The notes below the pieces were generated by a model. It was not told the DNA's origin, ran no database searches, and worked only from the letters and a program-made list of their open reading frames with translations. The position numbers and the translations under genes are program-made. Below, piece after piece: positions 18,388 to 27,182 of a stretch of DNA of 64,000 nt; the first letter of the stretch is position 1, and each line of letters opens with the position of its first letter. Location: NCBI GenBank assembly GCA_020634875.1, contig JACKAX010000003.1, positions 1-64,000 of the forward strand, in the 5' to 3' direction. This DNA is from Anaerolineales bacterium (GTDB lineage Bacteria; Chloroflexota; Anaerolineae; Anaerolineales; JABWBV01).

Positions 18388-19507
18388 AACCCTGATTATT
18401 TTTGTGGACAGCCTGCCCTACACCCTGCTGCCCCACACCCCCTTTCTCAACAGCCTGCGCGACAAGTGGGCCATCGAACCCGGTTTTGGGTACAGTGTCA
18501 ACATCCACGCGGAGTTATTCGCCGGACTTTTGCCCGATGACGTGGGCTTTTTTGGCGAGTGGTTGTACAACCCCGCCCAAGCGCCGGGCCGCCTGCTCAA
18601 ACCCGTTCTGCCGTTGATGGATCGAGTTTTCCGTCCCTATGTGCTGAACCGGGGCGTGCAACACCTCCTAACCCTGTGGTATTCCCGCGGCCACCCGATG
18701 CCCAACATTCCCCTGCGCCACCTGGACAAATTCGCCCTCAACGGTTTCCACATCCTCTCCCCGAAATTCCCGTTCCCAACCATTTTTACCCAAAACCCGC
18801 AAATCCGTGTCCTCAACTATCGGGGCAACGACATGAAAAAAGGCGAGCGCGACCCCCTTCTTTTCGAGCGCGGCATGGCCGCCATTCCCCAATCCCCCGC
18901 GTTGTTCGTTCCCCTCCCGGATTTGGACGGGTACGGGCACCGCTACGGCGTCGACGGGCCTGCGTACCTCCAGCACCTCGCCCGCGTGGACGGGTGGTGC
19001 CGCCAGTTAAGCGAAACCTTCACCGCCCAATACCCCACCGGGCACGTCTTTTTCCTGTCCGATCACGGCATGGCAAACGTTTCGAAGGGCGTATATCTCG
19101 ACATCGAAGAAAAACTCGGCCCGGCAAACGCCAAACGCTATCTGTATTTCAGCGATGCGAACCTGCTTCGCGTTTGGGTGTTTGACCCGACCCTGATGGC
19201 CCCCATCCGCCAATACCTGGAAAACTACCCCCACGGGAACATCCTTTCCCCCGAAGACCGCGCCGAATACGGTCTGACTTCGCCCAAATTTGGCGATTTT
19301 ATTTATGTTTTGCACGAAAATCTGGCGTTTGAACCCAGCACCTTCGCCCGCCACATCCCGAAGGGGATGCACGGTTATCATCCCACCGTGCCCAGCCAAC
19401 AGGGAATTGCCCTGCACATCGGCGCGCCCTGGCCGGACACCCCGCCCCACCGGATGAAAGACGTTTATCACCTCCTCACCACCGCCGTCGGGGGTACATG
19501 GCCCTAG
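18380..19507 (+). CDS. Alkaline-phosphatase-superfamily protein
   Basis: A 375-residue protein. Metal-ligand motifs of the superfamily are visible: IIFVDSLP at the N-terminus, PLPDLDGYGHRYG in the middle, FLSDHGMA, and GMHGYHPTVP near the end. It differs in sequence from the one at 13586-15238, so this is not a recent duplicate. It overlaps the nucleotidyltransferase by eight bases and the next glycosyltransferase by ten. Likely a phosphodiesterase or phosphotransferase acting on a cluster intermediate (inference). Confidence 0.8.
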   Translation: MNETLIIFVDSLPYTLLPHTPFLNSLRDKWAIEPGFGYSVNIHAELFAGLLPDDVGFFGEWLYNPAQAPGRLLKPVLPLMDRVFRPYVLNRGVQHLLTLWYSRGHPMPNIPLRHLDKFALNGFHILSPKFPFPTIFTQNPQIRVLNYRGNDMKKGERDPLLFERGMAAIPQSPALFVPLPDLDGYGHRYGVDGPAYLQHLARVDGWCRQLSETFTAQYPTGHVFFLSDHGMANVSKGVYLDIEEKLGPANAKRYLYFSDANLLRVWVFDPTLMAPIRQYLENYPHGNILSPEDRAEYGLTSPKFGDFIYVLHENLAFEPSTFARHIPKGMHGYHPTVPSQQGIALHIGAPWPDTPPHRMKDVYHLLTTAVGGTWP

Positions 19508-20643
19508 CCCCGCTCCTGTTTCTCGATCACGCCACTGCAATGGGCGGGGCGGAAGGAAGTTTGTTGCTCCTCCTTCAGCATCTTTCCCGGCCTCATGCGC
19601 TGGCTTGCCCGCCCGGCCCGCTTGCCGAAAAAGCCCAGGGGTTGGGGATTTCCGTTCATTTAACCGAACTCCCACGTTTGCGCCGTTCCCCGCGGTTTGT
19701 GTTGGATTGGGCGCGGGGGGCGAATGAGATTGCCCAACTCGCGCGGGGGACCGGTGCCCGCGCGTTGTACGGTAACACCGTCCGGGCGGCGTTGTACGCG
19801 GCTCCGGCGGCGCGGCTCGCGCGGGTGCCGTTCATTTGGCATATGCGCGATTTTTGGCTGTCCGAATCCCGTCCCCGCGCGCTGTGGGCGGACACATTCG
19901 GGAAACGGATGTTGATCCGGGCGGCGCGGCGGGTGATTACGAATTCGCACGCGGTCGCGGCGGAGTTGCCCGCTTCGGCGAAGATTTCAGTGGTGCATAA
20001 TGGGATCGAGGTGGCGCGCTTTGACCCGGCGATGGACGGGGGGGCGTTTCGGGCGCAGTACGGGATACCGGGGGACGCGCCCGTGGCGGGGGTGGTGGGA
20101 CGGCTGCGTCCGTGGAAGGGGCAGGATCGGTTTGTGCGGGCGATGGCGCACGGGGCGGCGCGGGTGGCAGAGAATTTGCCCGAGGCGCGGTTTTTGATCG
20201 TGGGCGGGGAGATTTTTGGGGTGCAGGATGCTTTTGAACGGGATTTGCACGCGCTCGTGGAAGCGTTGGGGTTGACGACGCGGGTGATTTTTACCGGGCA
20301 GTTGGCGGATGTGCGTCCGGCGTTGGCGGCGATGGAGGTGTTTGTTCATCCGGGGGAGCCGGAGCCGTTTGGGCTAGTCAATATCGAGGCGATGGCGATG
20401 GGCAAGCCCGTGGTGGCGTTCGGGCATGGGGCGTTGCCGGAGATTGTGGTGGATGGAGAGACGGGGGTGCTGGTTCCGCCGGGGGATGAGGAAGCGTTAG
20501 CGGAGGCGGTGCTAGGTTTGTTGCGTGACCCGGCGCGGGTGCGGCAAATGGGGGCCGCGGGACGGGCGCGGGTGGAAGCACATTTTACGGTTCAGCAAAC
20601 GGTGGCGGGGGTGGAACGGATTTTGGATGAGGTATTGCGATGA
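19498..20643 (+). CDS. Glycosyltransferase family 4
   Basis: A 381-residue GT-B enzyme beginning LLFLDHATAMGGAEGSLLLL, the acceptor-side GGAE motif. Donor-side motifs are VAGVVGRLRPWKGQDRFV, HPGEPEPFGLVNIEAMAMGK and PEIVVDGETGVLVPPGDEE. It overlaps its neighbours at both ends. Probably adds a sugar to a membrane glycan. Confidence 0.9.
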   Translation: MALAPLLFLDHATAMGGAEGSLLLLLQHLSRPHALACPPGPLAEKAQGLGISVHLTELPRLRRSPRFVLDWARGANEIAQLARGTGARALYGNTVRAALYAAPAARLARVPFIWHMRDFWLSESRPRALWADTFGKRMLIRAARRVITNSHAVAAELPASAKISVVHNGIEVARFDPAMDGGAFRAQYGIPGDAPVAGVVGRLRPWKGQDRFVRAMAHGAARVAENLPEARFLIVGGEIFGVQDAFERDLHALVEALGLTTRVIFTGQLADVRPALAAMEVFVHPGEPEPFGLVNIEAMAMGKPVVAFGHGALPEIVVDGETGVLVPPGDEEALAEAVLGLLRDPARVRQMGAAGRARVEAHFTVQQTVAGVERILDEVLR

Positions 20644-21731
20644 GATTTTGTTTGGACGCTCGGACGGCGACGGATCATTTTCCCGGCATTGGACGGTATG
20701 TGAGCAATCTGGCGCGGGCGATGGTGGATCAACTAGCAGGGGGGGAGGAGTTGATCGTGTTTCATGATCCCGCGCAAGCCAGCCGGTGGACGCTTCCCGC
20801 ATCCCGCGCGGGGGTGAAGGTGATCGAGACGCCGGTTTCCCCGTTCGGGTTCGTTCAGCAGACCGCGATTCCCCGGTTGTTGCGGGGGGTGGAGGTTTAT
20901 CACAGTCCGTATTATTTGATGCCGTATTTTCCCGGTGTGCCGACGGTGGTGACGCTGTACGATTTGATCCCGCAGTTGTTCCCGCAGGTGGTTTCGGCGC
21001 GGGCGCGGGTTTTGTTTCAGGTGACGACGCGGTTGGCGTTGCGGGCGGCGCGGCAAGTGGTGACGATTTCGGAAGCGTCGCGGCGGGATTTGCTGGCGGT
21101 GTACAAGTTGGACCCCGTGCGGGTAACGGCGATCCCGCTGGCCCCCGATCCGGTGATGCGTCCCCAACCGGACGCGGAGACCGCGCGGGTGCGGGAGAAG
21201 TTCGGGTTGCCGGAACGGTTTGGACTGTATTTGGGGATCAATAAGCCGCATAAAAATCTGGCGCGGTTGGTGGAGGCGTGGGGGCAGGTGCGGACGGAGG
21301 CGCCGTTGGTGATCGCGGGGGCGTGGGATGAGCGGTATCCAGAGGTGAAGGCACAGGCGGCGTTGGGGGCGCGGGTGCGATTTTTGGGGCCGGTGTCGAA
21401 TGCGGATCAGCCGGGGTTGTATGCGGCGGCGACGGTGTTTGTGTTTCCGAGTTTGTATGAGGGGTTTGGCCTGCCGGTGATCGAGGCGATGGCGTGCGGG
21501 ACGGCGGTGGTGTGTGCGAATACGTCCAGCCTGCCGGAGGCCGCGGGGGACGCGGCGGTGTTGTTTGAGCCGACGCGGGTGGAGGCGATTGCAGAGGCGT
21601 TGGGGCGGGTGTGGGAAGATGAGGGGCTGCGGGCGTCGTTGCGGGAGAAGGGGCTGGCGCAGGCGCAGCGGTTTACGTGGGAGCGGGTGGGGAAGGAGAC
21701 GTTGGAGATTTATCGGGCGATCGGGGAATAA
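20640..21731 (+). CDS. Glycosyltransferase family 4
   Basis: A 363-residue GT-B enzyme. It starts MRFCLDARTATDHFPGIGRY, typical of the mannosyltransferase-like branch, and has LYLGINKPHKNLARLVEAW, FPSLYEGFGLPVIEAMACG and SSLPEAAGDAAVLF. It overlaps the preceding gene by four bases (ATGA) and is the last gene of the glycan operon, followed by a terminator. Very GC-rich third positions; the antisense strand therefore stays open but is not coding. Confidence 0.9.
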   Translation: MRFCLDARTATDHFPGIGRYVSNLARAMVDQLAGGEELIVFHDPAQASRWTLPASRAGVKVIETPVSPFGFVQQTAIPRLLRGVEVYHSPYYLMPYFPGVPTVVTLYDLIPQLFPQVVSARARVLFQVTTRLALRAARQVVTISEASRRDLLAVYKLDPVRVTAIPLAPDPVMRPQPDAETARVREKFGLPERFGLYLGINKPHKNLARLVEAWGQVRTEAPLVIAGAWDERYPEVKAQAALGARVRFLGPVSNADQPGLYAAATVFVFPSLYEGFGLPVIEAMACGTAVVCANTSSLPEAAGDAAVLFEPTRVEAIAEALGRVWEDEGLRASLREKGLAQAQRFTWERVGKETLEIYRAIGE

Positions 21732-21732
21732 A

Positions 21733-21763
21733 AAAACGGGAGCCATTTTCTGACTCCCGTTTG
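21733..21763. terminator. Bidirectional terminator
   Basis: AAACGGGAG and CTCCCGTTT form a stem with A/T flanks between the convergent glycosyltransferase and FG-GAP genes. Confidence 0.75.
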
Positions 21764-21779
21764 GAATTATAGGGGCTTA

Positions 21780-24383
21780 TTATTGCAAACATTCCCACCA
21801 AAGGGTACAGTTTTTCACAAGGGGTAGAAAGAGATAGAAGGTGAAAGGGGCGGGTTCGGTGACATGGACGAGGAGGGTATCCATGCCGATACCGCTGTCG
21901 TCGTCGGTGATGGTGAGGGTGACTGTATAGGTATTTGGGATGGTGTAGAGGTGGAGCGGCGTGAGGGTTCCTGTTGTATTTGTGCCATCGCCGAAATCCC
22001 AAAAGATTGTGTGCGTGTCGAGTGGACCTGGGTCGGTGAATGAACCGGCAAGAGTGATAGGGCTTCCTGCTTCAAGGGTGAGGTCAGGCCCGGCGTTCGC
22101 CAGGGGCGGAAGGTTGACAACTTCCACATTCGTGGTGGCCGCTGTGAAGCCGCTGTCATCATCCCAAAGGTTGAGGGTTATGGAGTAGGTATCGAGCGGA
22201 GTGCCTGAGGGGTTATCATCGAGATAAAGGTGAGATGTAGCAAAGCTTTGTGTGCCTGCCGGGTACGTATAAGTGAGGGTTGCACCATCGCCCCAGGCCA
22301 CAACCAGGGTGAAGCTGTCTTGCGATGAAGGGTCGGTCAAAGTACCAGTGAGGGTGGCGATTGCATTTTCATCCACCGTGAAAACAGGAAGATTAGTGAG
22401 CAAGGGGGCAACGTTGTTGACTGTGAGGGGGAGGGTGTTCGAGACGGTGACGAATGCATCGGATAGGAAAACGGTCAGCGTGTATATGTCGGAAGGGGTC
22501 ACGGTAGGGTTGTCGTCCGGGTAAGAATGGGTGGCGAGGAAGTAATAGGCACCAGTTTGTAGATTGAGCGTGTCTGTGAAGCCATCTCCCCAGGCCAGGG
22601 TGAGAATATGGGCGTCGTTTAGATCCATATCGGTGATATTTCCGGATAGTGTGACGGCATTATTTTCGTTGATTTCGGGTGGATTGAGTGTGACGACATC
22701 GAGCGCAGGGGCATCGTTCACGCCCAGGATGGTGATTGTGACATTGGCGGTGGCGGTCAGACCATAGGTGTCTGCGATGGTGTAGGAAAAGGTATCGAGG
22801 GCTTGTTCGCCAGATGCCAGGAATTCAAATTGTCCATCAGGATCGTAGTTGAAAGTGCCATCGCCGTTGGAAGTGAGCAGGCCGAGGAGATTAGTTGTAT
22901 CCACGGCGGCAAGAGAGAGGGAATTGTTTTCCGGATCGGTATCATTGTCCAGCACGTTGCCAGTGGTGAAGGGGGTATCCTCGTCGGTGGTGAAGGCTGC
23001 CCCGGTGTCGTCCACGGCGTGAGGGGCGGCGTTGTCTAGGTAGAAGTACACCGCGCCCTGATCGGCTCCCGCCTGGGCATCGTGAAATCTTGCACCGACA
23101 ACGATTTCCTGGCCTTGAAAATCTAGTTTGAAGCCAAAGGCATCTCCGGGTTGGGCGTCGCTGGCGGTCAATTGGGTGAGTTCCCCCCAGTTTTCGGTTC
23201 CGCCCAGATTGCGCTCAAAGATGTATGCCGCGCCCGCGTCGAGGCCCGCGGCGTCATTTCCAGTCGCGCCGATGCCGATCCAGTCGCCATGAATTTGGGG
23301 TTCCCGATCTCCGAACTCATCGCCCGCGGCGGTATCGTGCCCAACCAACTTTTTAACTTCTCCCCAGGTGTTGGGGCCGCCCCAATCGCGCTCAAATACG
23401 TAAGCAGCGCCAGAATCCATGTTATGGCGTGCGCTGATTACAAGCGTATTTTCGTCAATGGCGACACCATCTCCGAAAGTGTCTCCATTCGTGCCATCAC
23501 TGGGCAGGAGTTTTCGGACCTCACCCCAATTATTTGCCCCGCCAGAATCACGCTCAAAAACATAAGCCGAACCTGAGCCACTACCCAAATCATCATCGCC
23601 GATTGACCCAACAATCACTGTATCCTGAAAAATATCGAGTCCCCATGAAAAATTGTCATCTCTGGCTTTATCACTGGCGGTGAGCTTTTTGACTTCGCCC
23701 CAATTGTTTGTGCCCCCGGCGTTCCGTTCAAAGATGTAGGCCGCACCGGAGTTGCACATCACGTCAGAGGGGCAGGCATCGTCGTTTTGGTAGGCACCTA
23801 CGATGACAGTATCGCCACTAATAGCGACGCGCCAGCCAAAACGATCTTGAAGAGAGTTATCAGATGAAACGAGATGTTTAACTTCACCCCAGTTGTTAAC
23901 GCCACCCTGGTTGCGTTCAAAGATAAAAGCTGAACCGGACGTTTCCCCGTTAGGATCGTCATAATAACTGCCCGCGACTAAGGTGTCCCCTTCCAGGTCA
24001 ATGTGCGAGCCAAATTGATCGCCTGTGCTTGTGGTAGAGCCATAAATTTTCGTGACCAGTCCCCATTGATTCGGGCCGCCTGTGTTGCGGTCAAAAATAT
24101 AGACTGAACCAGAATCCACGCCCAGATCGTCATCATACGTTACACCAACCACTAACGTATCGCCTTTCAAAAGTACGGATTGTCCAAAACGATCCCCGGC
24201 TCCGGCATCGTTTGCCAGGATTTGAAGGAATTCGTAGAAATTATTGGTTGTGGTATTAATGTTGAGGGAGGGTAACTGGTCGCTGGGTGATTCTGCGCTT
24301 ATTTTCGGGCGCACAGCCAAAATCATCCCAAGTAAAAGAATCAGGGACATGAAAAGGGCTTTGAAAACAATATTCTTTAACAT
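21780..24383 (-). CDS. Secreted FG-GAP-like / cadherin-like / PKD repeat protein
   Basis: An 867-residue exported protein. The ATG at 24383 follows AGAGG; residues 1-30 form a signal peptide (LFMSLILLLGMILAV core). Residues about 50-480 hold around seven repeats of 56-60 residues of the form GDTLVVGxxxDD...GSAYIFERN, an FG-GAP-like beta-propeller. Then comes a Big/VCBS-type domain with DEDTPFTTGNVLDNDTDPEN and FSYTIADTYGLTATANVTI, several PKD-like modules with WGDG, and a final PKD with FWDFGDGT. The C-terminus ends LFLPLVKNCTLWWECLQ; an LPLVK tail is common on Chloroflexota surface proteins and may be a sorting signal (inference). Likely an adhesin or sheath protein; no enzyme motif seen. 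Confidence 0.85.
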   Translation of the reverse strand: MLKNIVFKALFMSLILLLGMILAVRPKISAESPSDQLPSLNINTTTNNFYEFLQILANDAGAGDRFGQSVLLKGDTLVVGVTYDDDLGVDSGSVYIFDRNTGGPNQWGLVTKIYGSTTSTGDQFGSHIDLEGDTLVAGSYYDDPNGETSGSAFIFERNQGGVNNWGEVKHLVSSDNSLQDRFGWRVAISGDTVIVGAYQNDDACPSDVMCNSGAAYIFERNAGGTNNWGEVKKLTASDKARDDNFSWGLDIFQDTVIVGSIGDDDLGSGSGSAYVFERDSGGANNWGEVRKLLPSDGTNGDTFGDGVAIDENTLVISARHNMDSGAAYVFERDWGGPNTWGEVKKLVGHDTAAGDEFGDREPQIHGDWIGIGATGNDAAGLDAGAAYIFERNLGGTENWGELTQLTASDAQPGDAFGFKLDFQGQEIVVGARFHDAQAGADQGAVYFYLDNAAPHAVDDTGAAFTTDEDTPFTTGNVLDNDTDPENNSLSLAAVDTTNLLGLLTSNGDGTFNYDPDGQFEFLASGEQALDTFSYTIADTYGLTATANVTITILGVNDAPALDVVTLNPPEINENNAVTLSGNITDMDLNDAHILTLAWGDGFTDTLNLQTGAYYFLATHSYPDDNPTVTPSDIYTLTVFLSDAFVTVSNTLPLTVNNVAPLLTNLPVFTVDENAIATLTGTLTDPSSQDSFTLVVAWGDGATLTYTYPAGTQSFATSHLYLDDNPSGTPLDTYSITLNLWDDDSGFTAATTNVEVVNLPPLANAGPDLTLEAGSPITLAGSFTDPGPLDTHTIFWDFGDGTNTTGTLTPLHLYTIPNTYTVTLTITDDDSGIGMDTLLVHVTEPAPFTFYLFLPLVKNCTLWWECLQ

Positions 24384-24555
24384 ATAGACCTCTCTAAAGT
24401 TACGGAAATGTGTTCTGCTTTGGAAGATCCCCCAGGGGATCCCCACAATCGATACTTATTATTTTATGATGAAATATTGGATGTCCCAATTACAAATTCC
24501 CTTATTTATGTAGGACAAATGTCAACCACTCCCTTCTATGATTCTCATCAAAAAC

Positions 24556-24584
24556 TTGACACACCCTCCTCTTTTGCGTACAAT
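24556..24584 (+). promoter_or_regulatory. Sigma-70-type promoter of tRNA-Asn
   Basis: TTGACA at 24556-24561 and TACAAT at 24579-24584 are 17 bp apart, a near-consensus promoter, with the tRNA starting 29 bases after the -10 box. Confidence 0.85.
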
Positions 24585-24612
24585 AGCCCCCGCTATCTAG
24601 CAGATAGAGTAT

Positions 24613-24685
24613 TCCTCGATAGCTCAATCGGCAGAGCGAGCGGCTGTTAACCGCTAGGTTCCTGGTTCGAGTCCAGGTCGAGGAG
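24613..24685 (+). tRNA. tRNA-Asn (GTT)
   Basis: A 73-base cloverleaf. The acceptor strands TCCTCGA and TCGAGGA pair, the D-arm has AGCTCAATCGGCAGAGC, the anticodon loop CTGTTAA carries GTT at 24646-24648, and the T-arm has GGTTCGAGTCC. CCA is not encoded (CAA follows the discriminator). It has its own promoter and terminator. Confidence 0.95.
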
Positions 24686-24687
24686 CA

Positions 24688-24719
24688 AGCCCACTCACAT
24701 AGAGTGGGCTTTTTCTTTT
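24688..24719 (+). terminator. tRNA terminator
   Basis: AGCCCACT and AGTGGGCT form an 8-bp stem followed by TTTTCTTTT, directly after the tRNA. Confidence 0.85.
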
Positions 24720-24727
24720 GGGGCATC

Positions 24728-24756
24728 TTTACGCGATTTCCATCCTCTACTATACT
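24728..24756 (+). promoter_or_regulatory. Candidate promoter of argF-pyk
   Basis: TTTACG, a 17-bp spacer and TATACT lie 45 bases before the argF ATG. The -35 box matches consensus at four of six positions. Confidence 0.45.
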
Positions 24757-24800
24757 CCTCTCAACGAAATTACTCATTACTTATTATCCAGGATATTCCC

Positions 24801-25724
24801 ATGAACCACTTCCTTGACATCGAAAATCACTCTCCCGCAGAACTCCAAGCCCTGCTGGATTTAGCCGTCACCCTCAAAAAAGAACACGAAGCTGGGGGCA
24901 ACGCCCCGCTGCTGAAAGGCAAAGCCCTCGCGATGGTCTTCCAAAAACCCAGTCTGCGAACCCGTGTCTCCTTCGAGATGGGGATGCAGCACCTCGGCGG
25001 ACATGCCCTCTATCTGTCCCCTGCGGAAATCGGCCTGGGCAAACGTGAATCCATCGCCGACGTGGCCCGCGTCCTCTCCGGGTACGTGGACGTGATCATG
25101 GCCCGCGTGTTTGAACATGATCACATCCGCCAACTCGCAGAGTGGGCCACGGTTCCGGTCATCAACGGCCTCAGCGATTACAGTCACCCTTGCCAGGCGA
25201 TGGCTGACGCGCTCACTATTCAAGAAGAATTCGGCTCCCTGAAAGGGTTGAATGTCGTCTATGTGGGCGATGGAAATAATGTCGCTGTCTCCCTCCTGCA
25301 CATCGCCGCCAAACTGGGCGCGAACTTCACTATTGCCAACCCCGCAGGGTACGCTATGCCCGATCACGCCATCGCCCTCGGACAGCAATTCGCCACCGAA
25401 AGTGGCGGCACTGTCCGTCTCCTCTCCGACCCCCACGAAGCAGTCAAAAACGCGGATGTCATCTATACTGACACCTGGACGAGCATGGGGCAAGAAGAAG
25501 AAACTGCTAAACGCGAAAAGTTTTTCCCGCCCTATCAGGTGAACACGGCCCTCGTCGGGGAAGCGAACCCGCGCGTCATCGTTCTCCACTGTCTCCCCGC
25601 CCACCGCGGACAAGAGATCACGGATGAGGTAGCGGATGGTCCGCACTCGCGTTTGTTCCCCGAAGCAGAGAATCGACTGCACGCACAGAAAGCGATTTTG
25701 GCGAGGGCATTAGGAGTGGCATAA
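24801..25724 (+). CDS. argF: Ornithine carbamoyltransferase
   Basis: A 307-residue enzyme making citrulline from ornithine and carbamoyl phosphate in arginine synthesis. The carbamoyl-phosphate motif SLRTR is at 51-55 (Leu in the variable position). Family markers include [25 protein letters not shown] domain linking, [11 protein letters not shown] in the ornithine-binding loop, and the catalytic HCLPAHRG. Length is standard. Its stop overlaps the pyk start by one base, an unusual pairing with glycolysis. Confidence 0.95.
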   Translation: MNHFLDIENHSPAELQALLDLAVTLKKEHEAGGNAPLLKGKALAMVFQKPSLRTRVSFEMGMQHLGGHALYLSPAEIGLGKRESIADVARVLSGYVDVIMARVFEHDHIRQLAEWATVPVINGLSDYSHPCQAMADALTIQEEFGSLKGLNVVYVGDGNNVAVSLLHIAAKLGANFTIANPAGYAMPDHAIALGQQFATESGGTVRLLSDPHEAVKNADVIYTDTWTSMGQEEETAKREKFFPPYQVNTALVGEANPRVIVLHCLPAHRGQEITDEVADGPHSRLFPEAENRLHAQKAILARALGVA

Positions 25725-27163
25725 TGAAACGTCGCGCAAAGATTGTTGCTACCATTGGCCCTGCTAGCCGGGATAAACATATTCTTCGTAATCTTGTACA
25801 AGCGGGCATGAACGTGGCCCGCTTAAATTTTTCTCACGGGGTTTATGAAGATCATATCCAAACGATCCAAGACCTCCGCTACCTTTGCGAGCGTTTAGGG
25901 CATCCGGTCACGATTTTACAAGATCTGCAAGGCCCGAAAATTCGGACAGGAGAACTGGAAAACAAACAAATTGAACTGGTCGTCGGAAAAAACCTTACCC
26001 TCACCACGGAATCCATTGTAGGGAATCTCGACCGTGTCTCCGTTGATTTTCCCGACTTGCCTTTCTTCGTCCGCCCTGGAAGCCGTATTTTGCTCGCCGA
26101 TGGGAAAATGGAATTGATCGTCCGGCAGTGCAGTGGGAACGAGATTGAAACCGAGGTGGTTTTTGGCGGGACTCTGACTCCGCACAAAGGGGTCAATCTG
26201 CCGGGGGCACGGTTAAACATCCCGGGTTTCACCGAAAAAGACGAACATGATCTCGCCTTCGGGTTGGAAAATGGGGTGGATATGATCGCCATTTCCTTTG
26301 TGCGAACCGCCCAAGACGTGGGCCGCGTCCGCCAGGCCATCGCCCGTCTCAACCCTGACCGGGTGGACACCCCCATCATTGCCAAGCTCGAACGCCCCGA
26401 AGCCCTCGAAAACCTGGATGAAATCATTCACACGGCTGACGGTGTGATGGTTGCCCGCGGTGATTTGGGCGTCGAAATGTCCCCCCAACAAGTACCCATT
26501 GCCCAAAAGCGCATCATCGAAGCAGCAAATCGACAAGGAAAAGCTGTAATCACGGCTACGCAAATGCTCGAATCAATGATGGACTCGCCGCGCCCCACCC
26601 GTGCGGAAGCCTCCGACGTGGCGAACGCTATCTTTGACGGAACTGATGCAGTGATGCTTTCTGGGGAAACGGCCGCGGGGCGGTTTCCGGTCGAAACTGT
26701 GCAGATGATGGATGCTATTGTTCATGAGGCGGAAGAGCATCTTACAGAGTGGGGGCATTGGGGAAAACAGCCCACCAACACAGAGCCTGAGACTGATACA
26801 CTCTATCTCTGCCGTGCCGCTGCAGAACTGGCCCATGACCGGAATGTCGCGGCGGTTGCTATTTTTACAAATTCGGGGAAAACTGCCCTGGTTATGTCAA
26901 AAACCCGTCCAGGTGTTCCCATTCTGGCTTTTACCTCTAAAGAACGGACTTATAAACGGATGGGCTTGTATTGGGGCGTTGTGCCGCATCTCATTCCTAT
27001 GGTGGATACTATGGAGGGGATGTTGGCACATGTTGAGGCAGCCCTTCTTGCTGAGACCCCTGTCCAGCGCGGGCAGCAGGTGGTGTTGATTTGTGGCTTT
27101 CCAGTTAACGAGATTCGCCCGTCGAATACGGTAATGTTGCACACAGTAGGGCAAAGTTCGTGA
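25724..27163 (+). CDS. pyk: Pyruvate kinase
   Basis: A 479-residue enzyme converting phosphoenolpyruvate + ADP to pyruvate + ATP. Motifs: KIVATIGPASRDK, GMNVARLNFSHG, the barrel with an inserted B domain (GPKIRTGELENKQ), the catalytic-lysine region (PIIAKLERPEALENLDEII), VARGDLGVEM and ITATQMLESM. The C-terminal domain is complete. It is translationally coupled to argF through TAATG. Confidence 0.96.
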   Translation: MKRRAKIVATIGPASRDKHILRNLVQAGMNVARLNFSHGVYEDHIQTIQDLRYLCERLGHPVTILQDLQGPKIRTGELENKQIELVVGKNLTLTTESIVGNLDRVSVDFPDLPFFVRPGSRILLADGKMELIVRQCSGNEIETEVVFGGTLTPHKGVNLPGARLNIPGFTEKDEHDLAFGLENGVDMIAISFVRTAQDVGRVRQAIARLNPDRVDTPIIAKLERPEALENLDEIIHTADGVMVARGDLGVEMSPQQVPIAQKRIIEAANRQGKAVITATQMLESMMDSPRPTRAEASDVANAIFDGTDAVMLSGETAAGRFPVETVQMMDAIVHEAEEHLTEWGHWGKQPTNTEPETDTLYLCRAAAELAHDRNVAAVAIFTNSGKTALVMSKTRPGVPILAFTSKERTYKRMGLYWGVVPHLIPMVDTMEGMLAHVEAALLAETPVQRGQQVVLICGFPVNEIRPSNTVMLHTVGQSS

Positions 27164-27182
27164 GATGAAATAACCTATTCCG

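Noticed and set aside
20733..21746. 337-codon minus-strand frame rich in Arg, His and Pro
   Set aside because: Antisense of a very GC-rich glycosyltransferase; composition is an artefact of codon bias.
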